This document shows, one piece after another, positions 1 through 10,999 of a stretch of 64,000 nt of DNA. Made by a program: the position numbers and the translations under genes. Below the pieces are notes generated by a model. It had not been told where the DNA came from and did no database searches. It saw only the letters and a list, made by a program, of their open reading frames with translations. The stretch is from contig CM020618.1 of assembly GCA_009829735.1 (NCBI GenBank), positions 38,478,894 to 38,542,893 on the forward strand, given 5' to 3'. Every line of letters begins with the position of its first letter. Position 1 is the stretch's first letter. This DNA comes from Pyropia yezoensis. Lineage: Eukaryota; Rhodophyta; Bangiophyceae; Bangiales; Bangiaceae.

Positions 1-3000
1 GACCGTGGAGCGCCTCGTGTGCATGGGAGCGCAGATGAAGGCTGCCCGTGCGAGACAAGAGCTGCTCCCGATCGGCCAGGTGGCCCCCACCGTAGCCGAG
101 CCCACAGTCGCACAGGCCGGGCCAGCCGGGTGGTCCATGTCGAGGGCGGCACCGAGAGTGGTGGTGGCCACGCGCAATTCGTCGAGTGACTGCGCAAGAG
201 GGAAGGAGAAAAGTGAGCAGCACGCGGCCACTCGGTGAGCACGGAAGTAGGGTTCCCAAAACGTGGATAGTTTTTTTTCAAGTTTTGTAAAACACGTGTC
301 TTTTAACGTGCATCCGAAAGGTTTGGGTACTCATAGTTCATCGCTCAATGTGTCCGAATGTCAGCTATGGATTTCGACACACAGAAGCCAGTCTGTCCAA
401 CGGCAAGAAAGTGCCGTCCGCTCTGGCAAAGAGACGCCGTCCACTCCCTGCCGCCCCCGCCACGTCGGCAGTGCAGCCTCACAGGAACCGCTGCTCCCCC
501 GCAGCGACCAGCAGGCACGAGACGCGGGGGGGCCCCCACGGGAACTAACTGCTGTGAGGTGGCCCGTTTGTTCCGGGTCCATGGAGGGCGACGCCCGCCA
601 TGGCTCGACTAGCACGCAATGCGAGCCGGCCGGCAGCGGGGAGCGCTCCCTCTCCCCCCCGCCTCCCCCCAGCGCCAGGCTCGCGGGGCTCAAACCAACG
701 CGGAGGGAATTCCCTCAAGGTGAAGGGCAGGGGCTACAGCAATCCTCGCTCATGGTGGCGTGACGGCGGAGGTGGCGCGTCGGCTGGCGCGCCACGCGCC
801 CCCGTTTTGGTCACAGCGGGGCCTTTGCGTTGCCCTCAAATCGGTGTGCGTAGTATCATCCCTCTGATGCACCAGCCGACGCGGTGCCGCTCTCTGTTCT
901 TGTCTGTGACGGTGCCTCTAAAGGCACGCCGTGAGGGCCTTTTCGATTTGGGTCGTAGGTACAGCCGTCACTTCAGCCGTGTCGCCCACCGTGGGGCGTG
1001 CGCCTCCTATTGGTGCTTGCCTCTGTAGTGGCTCTTGTCGGTGGCCTTCGTGGGGACGGCAGCGGCTTTCTATCGCCACCGGGCCTGTGGCAACCGCGAC
1101 ATCGGTCACGGAAGGTACTATGCCTTTTACGTGGGCATCGTCCGCCCCAGAGACGCTTCTTCGTCTGCCTGTCGATGCCCGCCACACATGAGGGCGCTTG
1201 GAGGCGAGGAATGGGGCGGGGGGGATTGGGCAGTGGGGATTCGAGTGAGGGGCCGTGGGCTGGTAGGATTTACCAATGACCCCGCCTGGGTGCTCGCGTG
1301 CCGTCGTCCCCGTGCGGGAGAAGGTGGCGACGCTCCACTGCTTTTGGTGCATGTATTGGCGGGTGGTCCCCCTACTGTAGCTGCAGGGGTCCATCATGAA
1401 ACGGAAATCACCAGCGTGAGATTTGGGATAGGGGAGAACGAGGTGTGTTGGCAGCCATTGATGCCCACGAAAGGGCACCTGACCCGGCGGCATCTGCAGG
1501 GGCAGCCACCGCGATTTGGCCTTGGCAGCCGCGCGCGCCGCGGTGGCCGCCCAACGCGGTGGCCGCCGCCGTACCGCCATGCCCTGAAGCACGGTGGACA
1601 AGGACTGGGGGAGGCGGCATCATACCGTATGATACGGTGTGACACGGGCGAGGGCAATAGGGAATACGCGGCGGCCCGCCACGCCCGGGCGGGTGGGAGC
1701 GTGATTTGGGCCACCACACGCCGGGCTGGTGCGAGGGCCCAACCAGATCATTTGGGTAGGTGGGGCCCTCCCGCATGATACGGGAGGGCCCCACCCGCAT
1801 GATGCGGGAGGGCCCCACTTATGTCCCATGACCGCTGCGGCTCGTCATGCCCGCGGCAGCGATATGTATGCACGCAGCAGGGGTACGTCGGGAAAGGGGT
1901 CGGGACAGATGCAGTGGCTCCTCTTTTTGACCCGACGACCGGCGGTGACAGGCAGGCGGTCACCCCCCCACCAACGGTGTCTTCGGCCGGGCCGCGCGGC
2001 ACACGCGGCGCGGCACGCGCAGCTGCGCAGGTTGGGGGGCCTCGGCTCCCAGCGGGGTCGCCGAGAAAGCGGGAAGTTGGCCCCGTGACGTGGCGTCAGG
2101 CGCGCGTGGCTCGGCGGCGGCGGGGGGAAGAAAAAAAAAAAAAACGGGCGCGGAGCGCCACTTTTCTGCCGTTTCCGCTCCGAGCAGAGCCGCCCAGACC
2201 GGCGGGCCGAGGCCCTGGCTGGTAGAAAGGGCGGCGAATCCCGCACTGTGCCATTATTTTTTACCCCACCCGACCGAATTTGGGGCCGGATCAATCCCGG
2301 GCCGCGGGTGAGCTGCCCACCATTTGGCCCCCTTCCCGCTCCGCGGCGACTGCATGATACTTCAGCCGCCGCGCCCCCGCCCGAGGCGTAGCGGGAAGTC
2401 GACCCCGGGGTATCACTGATGCGACGTGCCCCCGCTACGGCGCGCCCCATTGGTCGACAACCCCGGGTGGGCCGGCTCCCCGGTGAGCTGGTGAGCAAGT
2501 ACACCCACCCACAAGGACTACGGAACCACAGACTTGTACTCGAGAGTCGCAGTCCTCGGTCTCGTTTTTTTTTCTCTCAACTCTTTTCCCTCTTGGTCTC
2601 TGCGTCGGCGGACGGCCGCCGGCCGCCTAACCCCGTGTCGTTTACGGCCCAGCCGGGAGGGAGGGAGGCGTGGTCTCCGGCCCCGCCTCGACACCAAACC
2701 GTGCCGCGCCTCGCCCCAGCTCGCCGCCCGCCCCCGCCCCACGCCCTGTCACCGTCCGCGAGACCCGCCGGGCGTCCCGCGCGGTGCGCGCCCTCCCTCC
2801 CACCCTATGGCTGTGTTTTTTCTCCACCATCATCGCTCTGAGGCGAGCTGCGGGGGCGGCCGCGCTCCTGGCCGAGGCCGCGCCCGCCCGAGGGCGAAAT
2901 GGCCCCCTCTGGTCGCCGCGGGGGGCCCAGAAGTTTCCAGGCCGTCGAGTGTGGGAGGGTGGTGGGGGCGACTACAACAACCACGGCCCCGCTCCACCCG

Positions 3001-5084
3001 CTTTGACGGCCGACTCGCGGGGGTGATCGTGATTCGCGCCCCGACGTCTTGTTTTGTGCTCCGATAGTTGACGGCGCCTGGCCGTGGGATGGCCATGATC
3101 ATGTTCGTGCCCCATCCTCCATCCCCCCACCCACGCCCCCCACTCGCGCCTGCCCCGCTGTTGCGTCTCTGTCGCGCGTCGCGGTGTTGCGAGGGGAAGT
3201 GGGGTCGACGGCCGCCGGCACTGGGGGGACGTCGCGTGTCCCCCCGTTTTTTTCGCGCCGCCCCGTGCCCTTGATCCTACACTCCCTCTCTGGCGTCGCT
3301 GGGCACGCTGCCGCCTCAGGGGAGCTCGGAGGCGAGCGGCGGGACGGGTCGGCACCAGCCCTTGATCACCCCCCCCAGGAGGACACACTGCATGGGGGGA
3401 GGGAGAATTTTGCGGCACCCCCCGGCAGGAGTGGCCGTCTATGCATCTCGTCGGGACGCGCAAGTGGCGAGTTGGCCCCTGGCCGACAATGCATGTTTCC
3501 GAGGACCCTTCCCGTGGGGTGTCGGCGTTTTCTATTGTGTGCGGCCCATGCCCGACGCTCCGTTTTTCGCTGCGCCCCGCCCCGGCCATGCCGCCTCTAA
3601 GGGACTGCTGCACTTGACGAGGATCGGAGGCGGCCCCCACTTGCCCGGTTGATGCGTGGTGTTGGGAGGGGGGCTTAGCGGCGTACGTTTGACAGCCCTA
3701 CGAGCAGCTGACCCCCCGTGCACAGGCCGTGCAGAGTGCCTCAGCTGGAACTGATCCATTGGCGTCGATGAGGGTCTGCGGTTGCCAGCTGATGCGACAG
3801 CGTCATAAACGGGGGGGCGGGCGGGAGAGGCCTCGGTGGCTGCGCCGAAGATGGGTTGGGCAATGGGAACGGTCCTGCTGCCTCTAGCTAGATAGTGGTC
3901 TGCTCCCTTTTTTTGCAGGGAGGGTTGGCCAGGAGGGTGCCAGTTGATCCCTATGGCTGCCCAGGCAATGGATGCATGGCCAACAAGGTCAAGTCCCTAC
4001 AGTGTCGACGCCCGAGCTTCTTGTTAGGTGAAGCCTGATACGCCGGGGGGGGAGGCGGTGGCAATGGCAACTGGGGCGACACCGTGGACAGAGTGGGTGG
4101 CAGAACATGCCCCCCCGCTCGAGGGTGCTGATCCCTTCGTGCGACCAGGTGGCGAGCGGGAGGGGCGGGCGGGGGAGGGGGGGGTTGACTTCAAGCAGAG
4201 CCCGAGGAGGTGGATGAGGCAGCAGGGGTGGCCGCTCCGGCTTTCCTTTTACCATCTTATTGTCCCTTGAAGGCGGGTCATTGTTGCCCGTGAGAGACGG
4301 GGGAGGGACCGCCGGCCCGCCGTGTCGCCGTGGAGAGATCACAGTCTGTAGACAGAGGCGGTTGAGACGACCCTCTCTTGTGGTCCTTCATACGAGCCTA
4401 TTTAGCCGTGTGCCACTGTGTGTTCTGAGAGTTTGAGGAGAGCGCTGGGGGTGGTGGGAGTCGGGCCTTGTCGTGGGCCCGCGCGGGAGGACGGGGGTCT
4501 CCCCCTCTGTCGCTGTGGCGGGGGAGGGGGCGGTCAGAGGCGTGCCCGATTCTTGGTCTCAGGAGGACGGCCATGGCCATGGCCGTGTGCAGGGCCGGGC
4601 GTGTCGAGGGGAGCGACCACCCCCCCCCCCCCCCCGGCATACCCAGTCAGCTGCTGAGATGTTGCGGCTGGCATGACATGGATGCCATGCAGAAGCCGAG
4701 CGCCCTGTCCGGTCTTCCTTTGGACGCCCTTGGTCTTGTGTTGCTGGCGGGGTGGCCTGACAGCCCTCTGGCGCCAGCTGCGCCCCCTATTTGTGCGCGC
4801 GTTTCGGGCAGCCTGTGGGGTGATGCGGATCGGTCGAGGGGCCCGCGTGCCTACTTAAGGGACCTCGGGGAGCAGACGTGGACGGCGCGGCGCCCCATCG
4901 GCACGTGCTCATCCAGGACACACAGAGTGTTGACAGCGGGCTTCCTCTATCGAGTGCAGCGCCAGAGGACGACCCGTGTAGTGTGGGCGAGATAGTTGTG
5001 CGCTGTGTGAGTGTGCCCCCGGGCCTGGAGGGTCTTTGCGCCTCTCGCAGTCAAGGACGTCCAGTACATACACTGCCACTGGCA
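1..5084. other. gene-poor GC-rich stretch
   Basis: I see no recognisable protein or RNA gene here. Open frames exist on both strands, but they are rich in Arg, Pro and Gly, overlap each other in all frames and show no motifs, as expected of shadow frames in about 65% GC DNA. The stretch contains small palindromic repeats around 1624-1818, a 14-15 nt A run near 2130-2145 and scattered G/C homopolymers. Some of the last 200 bases must be the promoter and 5' UTR of the NLR-like gene that starts at 5085 or 5106. Confidence 0.5.
1624..1818. repeat. cluster of short palindromes
   Basis: A 15-bp palindrome around a CATGATAC-type core lies at 1624-1638. A stronger hairpin lies at 1761-1793: 13-bp arms (TGGGGCCCTCCCG and its complement) around a CATGATA loop. 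This is followed directly by a second, diverged copy of the right half (1794-1818). The units could form a cruciform or act as a dimeric protein-binding site. Nothing in the sequence shows which, if either. Confidence 0.5.
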
Positions 5085-7685
5085 ATGGCGTGGGACGCAG
5101 CCGCCATGGCCGATTCGTCGACACGTCGGGTGCCCACTGCCGAGGACATGGAGTGGGACTGCAAGATGGATGCGTGCAAGCGGGCGCTGTGCGTTGTCTA
5201 CGCGCCGGTGGTGGGCAACGCGGCCCTGTCCAAGATGGGCACCGGCTGGGTGGTGCGCAACGACACGGTCTCGGCGCTGGTCACGGCGCTCCACGTGCTC
5301 GACTGCTGTCTCCACACAGAGGCAGACGGGGAGGTGGTTGTCAAGGCGGGTGTCGAGGCGGTCTTTGTTGGCGGCAGGCACGTGCTGTTGGCCGGTGCGC
5401 GGGCGTTGTGGCCGAGGGCGGCGGGCGGCGGCGCGGCCTCGGTGGGCCTGGACGTGGTGCTGGTGGTCCTTGCCGGGAGTGGCCGCCGCTTCCCCGTCCC
5501 CCCCGTGCCGTGCCTGCTGGACGTCACGTCCGCCGAGGACGTGGGCGGCGGCGGCGAGTACAGCCTGCTGCACCACCCGCAGGGGGTGGCGCGGCTGGTG
5601 GTGCACCCGCGCGGCCGCCTGCTGGTGGCGCCCCCGGCTGGGTCGGCCCGCCCTGACCGCCCCGGAATGGTCTGCCACCGCGCACCCACCGCCGGTGGCT
5701 CCTCTGGCGGCATGCTTGTCGACCACCGGTGCCGCGGCTTTGCCGTCCACGTGAGCGTCGACACTGCTTCGGGCGCCAAGTGGGCGGTGCTGCTGTCGGC
5801 GGTGCACGCCCAGCTGGCCGCACTGTCCCCGTGGCAAGGCATGGCGGCGGTGGGGCACACGCACACGTCGGCCTTTCAGGTACCCGACCTGTGTGCGCCC
5901 TTTGTTGGCCGCGACGCTGCGCTGAGGGCGTTGCTGGAAAAGGTACAGCCGCGGGGTCCCACGTCGGTGGTGGCCATGGCGGGGCTCCCGGGGGTGGGCA
6001 AGAGCCAGCTCGCCGCCCAGCTCCTCCACCATCACCGGGATGCGGGCACGTACACCATCGTTGGGTGGCTCCGCGCGCAGACGGTAGACGCCGTCGAGGC
6101 GGACCTGGTTGCCCTGGGCACCTTTCTGGGCGTCCCGGACAGCTGGCAGGGGCGCAGGGGGAGCCGGGCGCTGGCGGTCAGTGACTACCTGTGCAGGTAC
6201 CCCGAGCGCGGCGTGCTGCTGGTGTTTGACAACGCTCGCGATTACGACGCGCTGCGAAAGTACTTTCCCGGCGGTGCCCTCTGCCGCAGCGTCCTCACCG
6301 TGCGGGACCGCGGCCCGTTTCCGCCCGACGCGGTGGTGCCGGTGGGCCCATTTGCCCCTGCCGAGGCACTGGCGCTGCTGGCGCACACCAGTGGACGTGC
6401 TGTTGACGGGGAGCGGCGCGCTGCGACGGCGCTATGCGCGGCCGTGGACTACCTGCCGCTGGCCGTCTACGCGTTCGCCGTCGAGATACGGGCCAGCGGC
6501 CAAACGTGCACTGCCGTCCTGCACCGGCTGCGCCAGGACGAGTGGTCGGTGGAGGCGCTCAACACGACGCGCCTCGCAGGGTACGACCACCCAGAGTCGG
6601 TGGTCGGCTCCATGGTGCTGGTGTGCAGACAGCTGGACGCGGCGGGCCGGCGGGTGCTCGAGCGGCTGGCGGTGCTCGCCGCCCACCCCGTCCCCGCCGC
6701 GGTGCTGGCGTGCGGGGCCGCCGCGGGGCGGCTCGGGGAGCTCGGCATCGTGGCGTGCCTGAAGCCCGACCGCCTGATCGCCCACCGGCTGGTGCGGCTC
6801 GTCGCGTCGGCCATGACGATGCGCCCCCACCTGGCGCGCGTCGCCGCCGGCCTGCAGCTGCCCCTGCTGGCGTACACCGACGGCTTCCAGCAGCGGGATC
6901 CGTCCACGTGGGGGCCCATGGCCGCCGTCGCACCTCATGTGGAGGAGGTGCTGGACAAGGCCGCCGCACGGGTACCGCAGGGTGAACTGGCCGGCGGCGC
7001 CGTGGCGGTGCGGTGGGCGCTGATGGAGCGGCTGATCCTCTACTATGAGTGCACCGCCGCGTGGCCCGCGGCGGAGCGGCTCGCCAGCGCGCTGCTGGTG
7101 GAGGCGCGGCCCGTCGTTGGCGACTTGGACCCGCTGGTGCTCCGCCATGTTCACCACGCCACTGGCTGTTTCGACGTCAGCGGCGACGCCCTGGAGCCGT
7201 ATGCGGACATGGTGCGCAAAAAGGTGGCCGCTCTGGGGGCCGACCACCTCGGGGTGGCCAAGGCGCGCCAAGTCCTTGCGGGCCTCCTCGCCCGGCGCGG
7301 ACGTCTCGACGACGCGCTGGCGCTGTACCGGGCGGTGGAGGGGGCCAAGGTCGCCGCCCTGGGCGCCGACCACCTCTCCGTGGCCGCCACGCGTGCCGCC
7401 TGGGCAGACGCCCTGGCGTCGGCGGGCCGACCCGCCGCCGCCCGCCGCCTGTACCAGGCGGTGGAGCGGGCGCGGGTGGGGGCGCTGGGGGCGGACCACC
7501 CGCAGGTGGCGGCGGTGCGCCGTCGCGTGGCGGCGCTGTCGTGCCGGCGGCGGTGGGGGTGGCGGGGGCTGTTGGGGGCCCCCGCCGGCCGGCCGGCGCG
7601 TGGCCGCGTCCTCTTTGCGGCAGCCGCCGCCGCCGCGGCGGTGGTGTGTCGGCTGGTGGCGGCGGGGCGGGAGCGCCGCGGGTGA
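5085..7685 (+). CDS. NLR-like STAND protein: trypsin-like protease, NB-ARC, TPR, C-terminal TM
   Basis: The predicted protein has 866 aa. An upstream GTG at 4878 would extend the frame, but the first plausible eukaryotic start is ATG 5085. ATG 5106 sits in a near-perfect GCCGCCATGG context and may be the real one. Domains in order: a trypsin-like serine protease fold at about 35-225, with GTGW at 52-55 and an apparent triad His70 (TALHVLD), Asp123 and Ser207 in GSSGG; an NB-ARC NTPase at about 275-500, with P-loop GLPGVGKS (300-307, Lys306), Walker B VLLVFD (Asp382), a VLTVRDR sensor motif and an LPLA motif; a helical linker; three kinesin-light-chain-type TPRs with GADH motifs at about 716-819; and a basic stretch then a hydrophobic segment at about 842-858. 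The family works as an intracellular sensor that oligomerises on ligand binding. An immune or allorecognition role, with the protease as effector, is inferred. The gene is intronless. Confidence 0.85.
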   Translation: MAWDAAAMADSSTRRVPTAEDMEWDCKMDACKRALCVVYAPVVGNAALSKMGTGWVVRNDTVSALVTALHVLDCCLHTEADGEVVVKAGVEAVFVGGRHVLLAGARALWPRAAGGGAASVGLDVVLVVLAGSGRRFPVPPVPCLLDVTSAEDVGGGGEYSLLHHPQGVARLVVHPRGRLLVAPPAGSARPDRPGMVCHRAPTAGGSSGGMLVDHRCRGFAVHVSVDTASGAKWAVLLSAVHAQLAALSPWQGMAAVGHTHTSAFQVPDLCAPFVGRDAALRALLEKVQPRGPTSVVAMAGLPGVGKSQLAAQLLHHHRDAGTYTIVGWLRAQTVDAVEADLVALGTFLGVPDSWQGRRGSRALAVSDYLCRYPERGVLLVFDNARDYDALRKYFPGGALCRSVLTVRDRGPFPPDAVVPVGPFAPAEALALLAHTSGRAVDGERRAATALCAAVDYLPLAVYAFAVEIRASGQTCTAVLHRLRQDEWSVEALNTTRLAGYDHPESVVGSMVLVCRQLDAAGRRVLERLAVLAAHPVPAAVLACGAAAGRLGELGIVACLKPDRLIAHRLVRLVASAMTMRPHLARVAAGLQLPLLAYTDGFQQRDPSTWGPMAAVAPHVEEVLDKAAARVPQGELAGGAVAVRWALMERLILYYECTAAWPAAERLASALLVEARPVVGDLDPLVLRHVHHATGCFDVSGDALEPYADMVRKKVAALGADHLGVAKARQVLAGLLARRGRLDDALALYRAVEGAKVAALGADHLSVAATRAAWADALASAGRPAAARRLYQAVERARVGALGADHPQVAAVRRRVAALSCRRRWGWRGLLGAPAGRPARGRVLFAAAAAAAAVVCRLVAAGRERRG

Positions 7686-8012
7686 GTGCCAACGGGCCAC
7701 GTTTGTTGCTGGGGGGGGGGGGGCGGCGGCGGCTGCGGGATTTTGGGGCTGTGCCGTCCACCCCAGGCAACGTGTTGACGAGTGGCCCCGACTAACTGCG
7801 AGGGAGCTGTTAGGTGGGCGCACGGCTTTTGCCGTGGTGGGGAGAAGAGGGGGGGGTGGGACGAAGAGGGCGGGGGGGGGGATGCGAAATGGGTGGTGGT
7901 GGCGGATGGGGTGTGAAGAGGGGGGGGAGGGGCGGGCGGAGAAGGGGAGGGGGTGGCAGGGAGGGCCGCGGCCGTCTGTTCCATCCCCTCCCCGGTCTGT
8001 AACCCCGCACCG
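7686..8012. other. 3' flank of the NLR-like gene, G-rich
   Basis: This is a non-coding, G-run-dominated stretch (repeated GGGGGG tracts at 7850-7960). It probably contains the 3' UTR of the upstream gene. I see no gene in it. Confidence 0.5.
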
Positions 8013-8210
8013 GGCGCACGTTTTTTCAGCTTCTTTCTTGCCAAGCGCCGACCCAAACGGGCCGGTTTGGGGGCAGCCGGTTTGGACAGACCGCCGGACC
8101 GTACGGACAGCACCGTACCGTACGGACGGACGGGCCGTCCAAGGCGGCTGCCCCAAGCCGGCCTGCATGGGTCGGCGCGTGCTGTGAAAAAAGCTGCAAA
8201 GACGTGCGCC
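8013..8210. mobile_element. MITE-like imperfect palindrome, 198 bp
   Basis: The left half, beginning GGCGCACGTTTTTTCAGC at 8013, aligns along nearly its whole length with the reverse complement of the right half, which ends at 8210. Shared blocks include GCGCCGACCC, GGCCGG, GGCAGCC and TTGGAC. The arms are about 98 bp and meet in a GTACGG-rich centre near 8111. I judge them about 75-80% identical by eye. This is the form of a decayed hairpin MITE. No clear target-site duplication was seen, and the element codes for nothing. Confidence 0.6.
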
Positions 8211-8478
8211 CCGTGGCAGTCACGACGGTGGGTCCCTGCCAAGCTCGTCAGGCCAGCAAGGTGGGTCAAGCAAACGTCCCGCGGGACGCGGGCCCGCGTG
8301 TCGTGTCCAGGCCTGCTTCCTGGACAAGGGTCATTTGCGTGGCGGGGAGCACCGCGTTCCTTGGCCCCGCCGGTCGTACCGGCGGCCTCGTTTGGGGACC
8401 GCGCACTCTCCAAAGGGGTCCAGCAGTGCCGGCCTCCGAGCCTGACTCTTGCCCACGGGCATGCGCATTATGCGCATG

Positions 8479-9209
8479 AGAGGCACTTCCATGAAATCAC
8501 ATCCTGTGACGCAAAGTCACAAATTCTTTTCGCAGACTGGCCCCTCTCTTCGAGTCTTTGGCACCCCACTACCAACAGATCACTGCATGCCCACGTGACG
8601 GGCGATACACCATCGTCTTCACCAGAGTGTGCGCTTTACGTCCATGTGTGGTTTCTAAGAAAAACATTGAAAACTGGCCACGTGGTGGTCTCAAGAGTGC
8701 ATCATCCAATATACCTGCTTGCTCGTCGCTTGCTCCATGTACCCTCCACCACCAGGCACCTACAAACGGATCTAAGCCCCAAGGTATCTCCCACAGACCA
8801 ACCTGCGTCTACTGATGCAAAAAACGCGATGAGTTTCTATGGTGTGCAGCCCAAGAGAGCGGGTCTTTTTCACAAACTTGGTGCCAAAAACAGCCATCTC
8901 TGCCCCCCCCCCCCCACAGACTGGAGAAGGACAGCCGCCATGCGCTGGCATAGCCCATAATATAGCTGTGTGTCTCTGTGAGCCTCAGGGAACACGAAAG
9001 TCCCACTACCGACATATCAACATGGACCCAGGGCCGGGTTTTTGCTCCACGTCGGAGCCTTGTCCTGAAGCCTGTCGCTACAAAAGCATAGTGTACCCAC
9101 ACAGGGATGAGCGGCTCTCTCTGTTCCATGGTCTTCAGCAAGCACCCTGTACGGATCCTGGCCAAAAGACGGGAGCTCAATGCGTGTCTGGAGCATCATG
9201 TGGCGAGCT
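8479..9209 (+). repeat. left arm of the 731-bp inverted repeat
   Basis: The outer edge begins AGAGGCACTTCC and the inner edge ends GTGGCGAGCT. It contains the C13 run near 8902-8914 and differs from the right arm at one visible base. Confidence 0.85.
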
Positions 9210-9584
9210 TAGCGCCGGAGGCTGTCTGAGCTCGCATTTCACGCGGGTCCAGCACGTTTGCGTCTCTGTGACGAGTCTGTGATGCCGTTTTTTCTTATTC
9301 ATAGAACGGTCAGAGGTCTGTGGGTCTTTTAAAGCTCTTTTTTGTGCCGACAAACGCATGGATCATCCTGTCACTGCGTAATGTGGATGCATCGCCCAGC
9401 AGCTTGAACAGAGTACATGACACAGCTCACGACCCAGCTCTATGAACGTACGACAGACGTTAAACTGATAAGCGTCAACCCACAGTTGCCACCGAGTCTC
9501 TTCCCGGGACAGCCATGACCAAGACAAGCACGACCTGGTGGCAAAGATGCGAAGCATATAGAGCTCAGATAGCTTCTCGCCCAG

Positions 9585-10315
9585 AGCTCGCCACATGATG
9601 CTCCAGACACGCATTGAGCTCCCGTCTTTTGGCCAGGATCCGTACAGGGTGCTTGCTGAAGACCATGGAACAGAGAGAGCCGCTCATCCCTGTGTGGGTA
9701 CACTATGCTTTTGTAGCGACAGGCTTCAGGACAAGTCTCCGACGTGGAGCAAAAACCCGGCCCTGGGTCCATGTTGATATGTCGGTAGTGGGACTTTCGT
9801 GTTCCCTGAGGCTCACAGAGACACACAGCTATATTATGGGCTATGCCAGCGCATGGCGGCTGTCCTTCTCCAGTCTGTGGGGGGGGGGGGGCAGAGATGG
9901 CTGTTTTTGGCACCAAGTTTGTGAAAAAGACCCGCTCTCTTGGGCTGCACACCATAGAAACTCATCGCGTTTTTTGCATCAGTAGACGCAGGTTGGTCTG
10001 TGGGAGATACCTTGGGGCTTAGATCCGTTTGTAGGTGCCTGGTGGTGGAGGGTACATGGAGCAAGCGACGAGCAAGCAGGTATATTGGATGATGCACTCT
10101 TGAGACCACCACGTGGCCAGTTTTCAATGTTTTTCTTAGAAACCACACATGGACGTAAAGCGCACACTCTGGTGAAGACGATGGTGTATCGCCCGTCACG
10201 TGGGCATGCAGTGATCTGTTGGTAGTGGGGTGCCAAAGACTCGAAGAGAGGGGCCAGTCTGCGAAAAGAATTTGTGACTTTGCGTCACAGGATGTGATTT
10301 CATGGAAGTGCCTCT
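9585..10315 (-). repeat. right arm of the 731-bp inverted repeat
   Basis: Reverse complement of 8479-9209 over its full length. The inner edge begins AGCTCGCCAC and the outer edge ends GGAAGTGCCTCT. A T-rich tract lies just outside at 10329-10348. Confidence 0.85.
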
Positions 10316-10999
10316 GATGAGTTTGTGCTTTTTTTTTTTCTTTTTTTTCGTCTACATAGACTAAAGACTTGAGCACGCCCAAACACAAAGTTTGAGCCCG
10401 CGTAAGGAACAGAGTACACGGTTCTAGCCCCACTGCGCTGGCTGCAGGCGGAGCACTCATTATTGTTCATGGATTCCTGATGCGCAGCGGTGGCCTCGCG
10501 GCGTGCCGTCCTGGTTCCGTTGCCACGGTGGCGTGCCGTCTCGGCCCCGGCATAAGCTGTTGCTACCCCGTGCGCTGTTGTTCCCCTATGAGCTGGCCAA
10601 AGGGGGAGCGCCCCTGCCCGCCGCAGCGCCGTTTGGCCGCCCGCGTGGCCCGTCTGCGAGCGCCGGGCGCAGCCTCGGCTGCCGCCGCTCCTAGCCTGCG
10701 GGGTGCACGCGGTTCCGCGCTGTGGGAGAGGATCCCCCTTGCGAGCAGCGGGGGGCAAGTCCCACCGTGTGGGCACAGGTCGAGCTCTCGGGCGGCCCCT
10801 GTTGGTACATCAGTCGAGTGCAGGCCACGCCTCAAGTGTCTTTACGTCTCCACACAACCCAACCGACTCCACTAGCGCCCGACGCCCCGTTAAGCGGCCG
10901 GCAACACCCCCGCGCTACACGGGGTGTGCCGACCGTCTCATTTTCCTCACGGCGGCTGTCTGCTCCCATCCCTCCCTTCTGTCTTCCCTGTGGTGCATT
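10316..10999. other. intergenic region upstream of the Cys-rich protein gene
   Basis: No gene recognised. It includes a T-rich tract at 10329-10348 and the presumed promoter and 5' UTR of the gene starting at 11000. The open frame runs through from upstream, but there is no domain signal before the ATG. Confidence 0.5.

Larger units (their letters stand above)
8479..10315. mobile_element. foldback-type element with 731-bp inverted repeats
   Basis: The two arms, 8479-9209 and 9585-10315, are each 731 bp and near-perfect reverse complements. I found one substitution (near 9057 versus the matching right-arm base) and an identical 13-nt C/G run in both. The 375-bp spacer (9210-9584) is unique. 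Base composition is visibly more AT-rich than the flanks. Open frames inside, such as the mirror-image frames at 8839 and 9955, match nothing I recognise. It could be a foldback transposon, the remains of a long-TIR element or a head-to-head segmental duplication. No convincing target-site duplication is visible. Confidence 0.75.

Noticed and set aside
4878-5084. N-terminal extension of the NLR-like protein from a GTG
   Set aside because: Eukaryotic start codons are ATG; the extension has no domain content, and ATG 5106 has an ideal context.
4947-6386. 479-aa minus-strand open frame antisense to the NLR-like gene
   Set aside because: Same reason: it mirrors the codon bias of the sense gene and carries no domain.
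6432-8168. 578-aa minus-strand open frame antisense to the NLR-like gene
   Set aside because: A GC-driven shadow of a well-supported gene; its product is Arg/Pro/His-rich with no motif.
8839-9955. Two identical open frames facing each other (8839-9282 plus, 9440-9955 minus)
   Set aside because: They are the same arm of the inverted repeat read twice; no domain, and starts are not supported.
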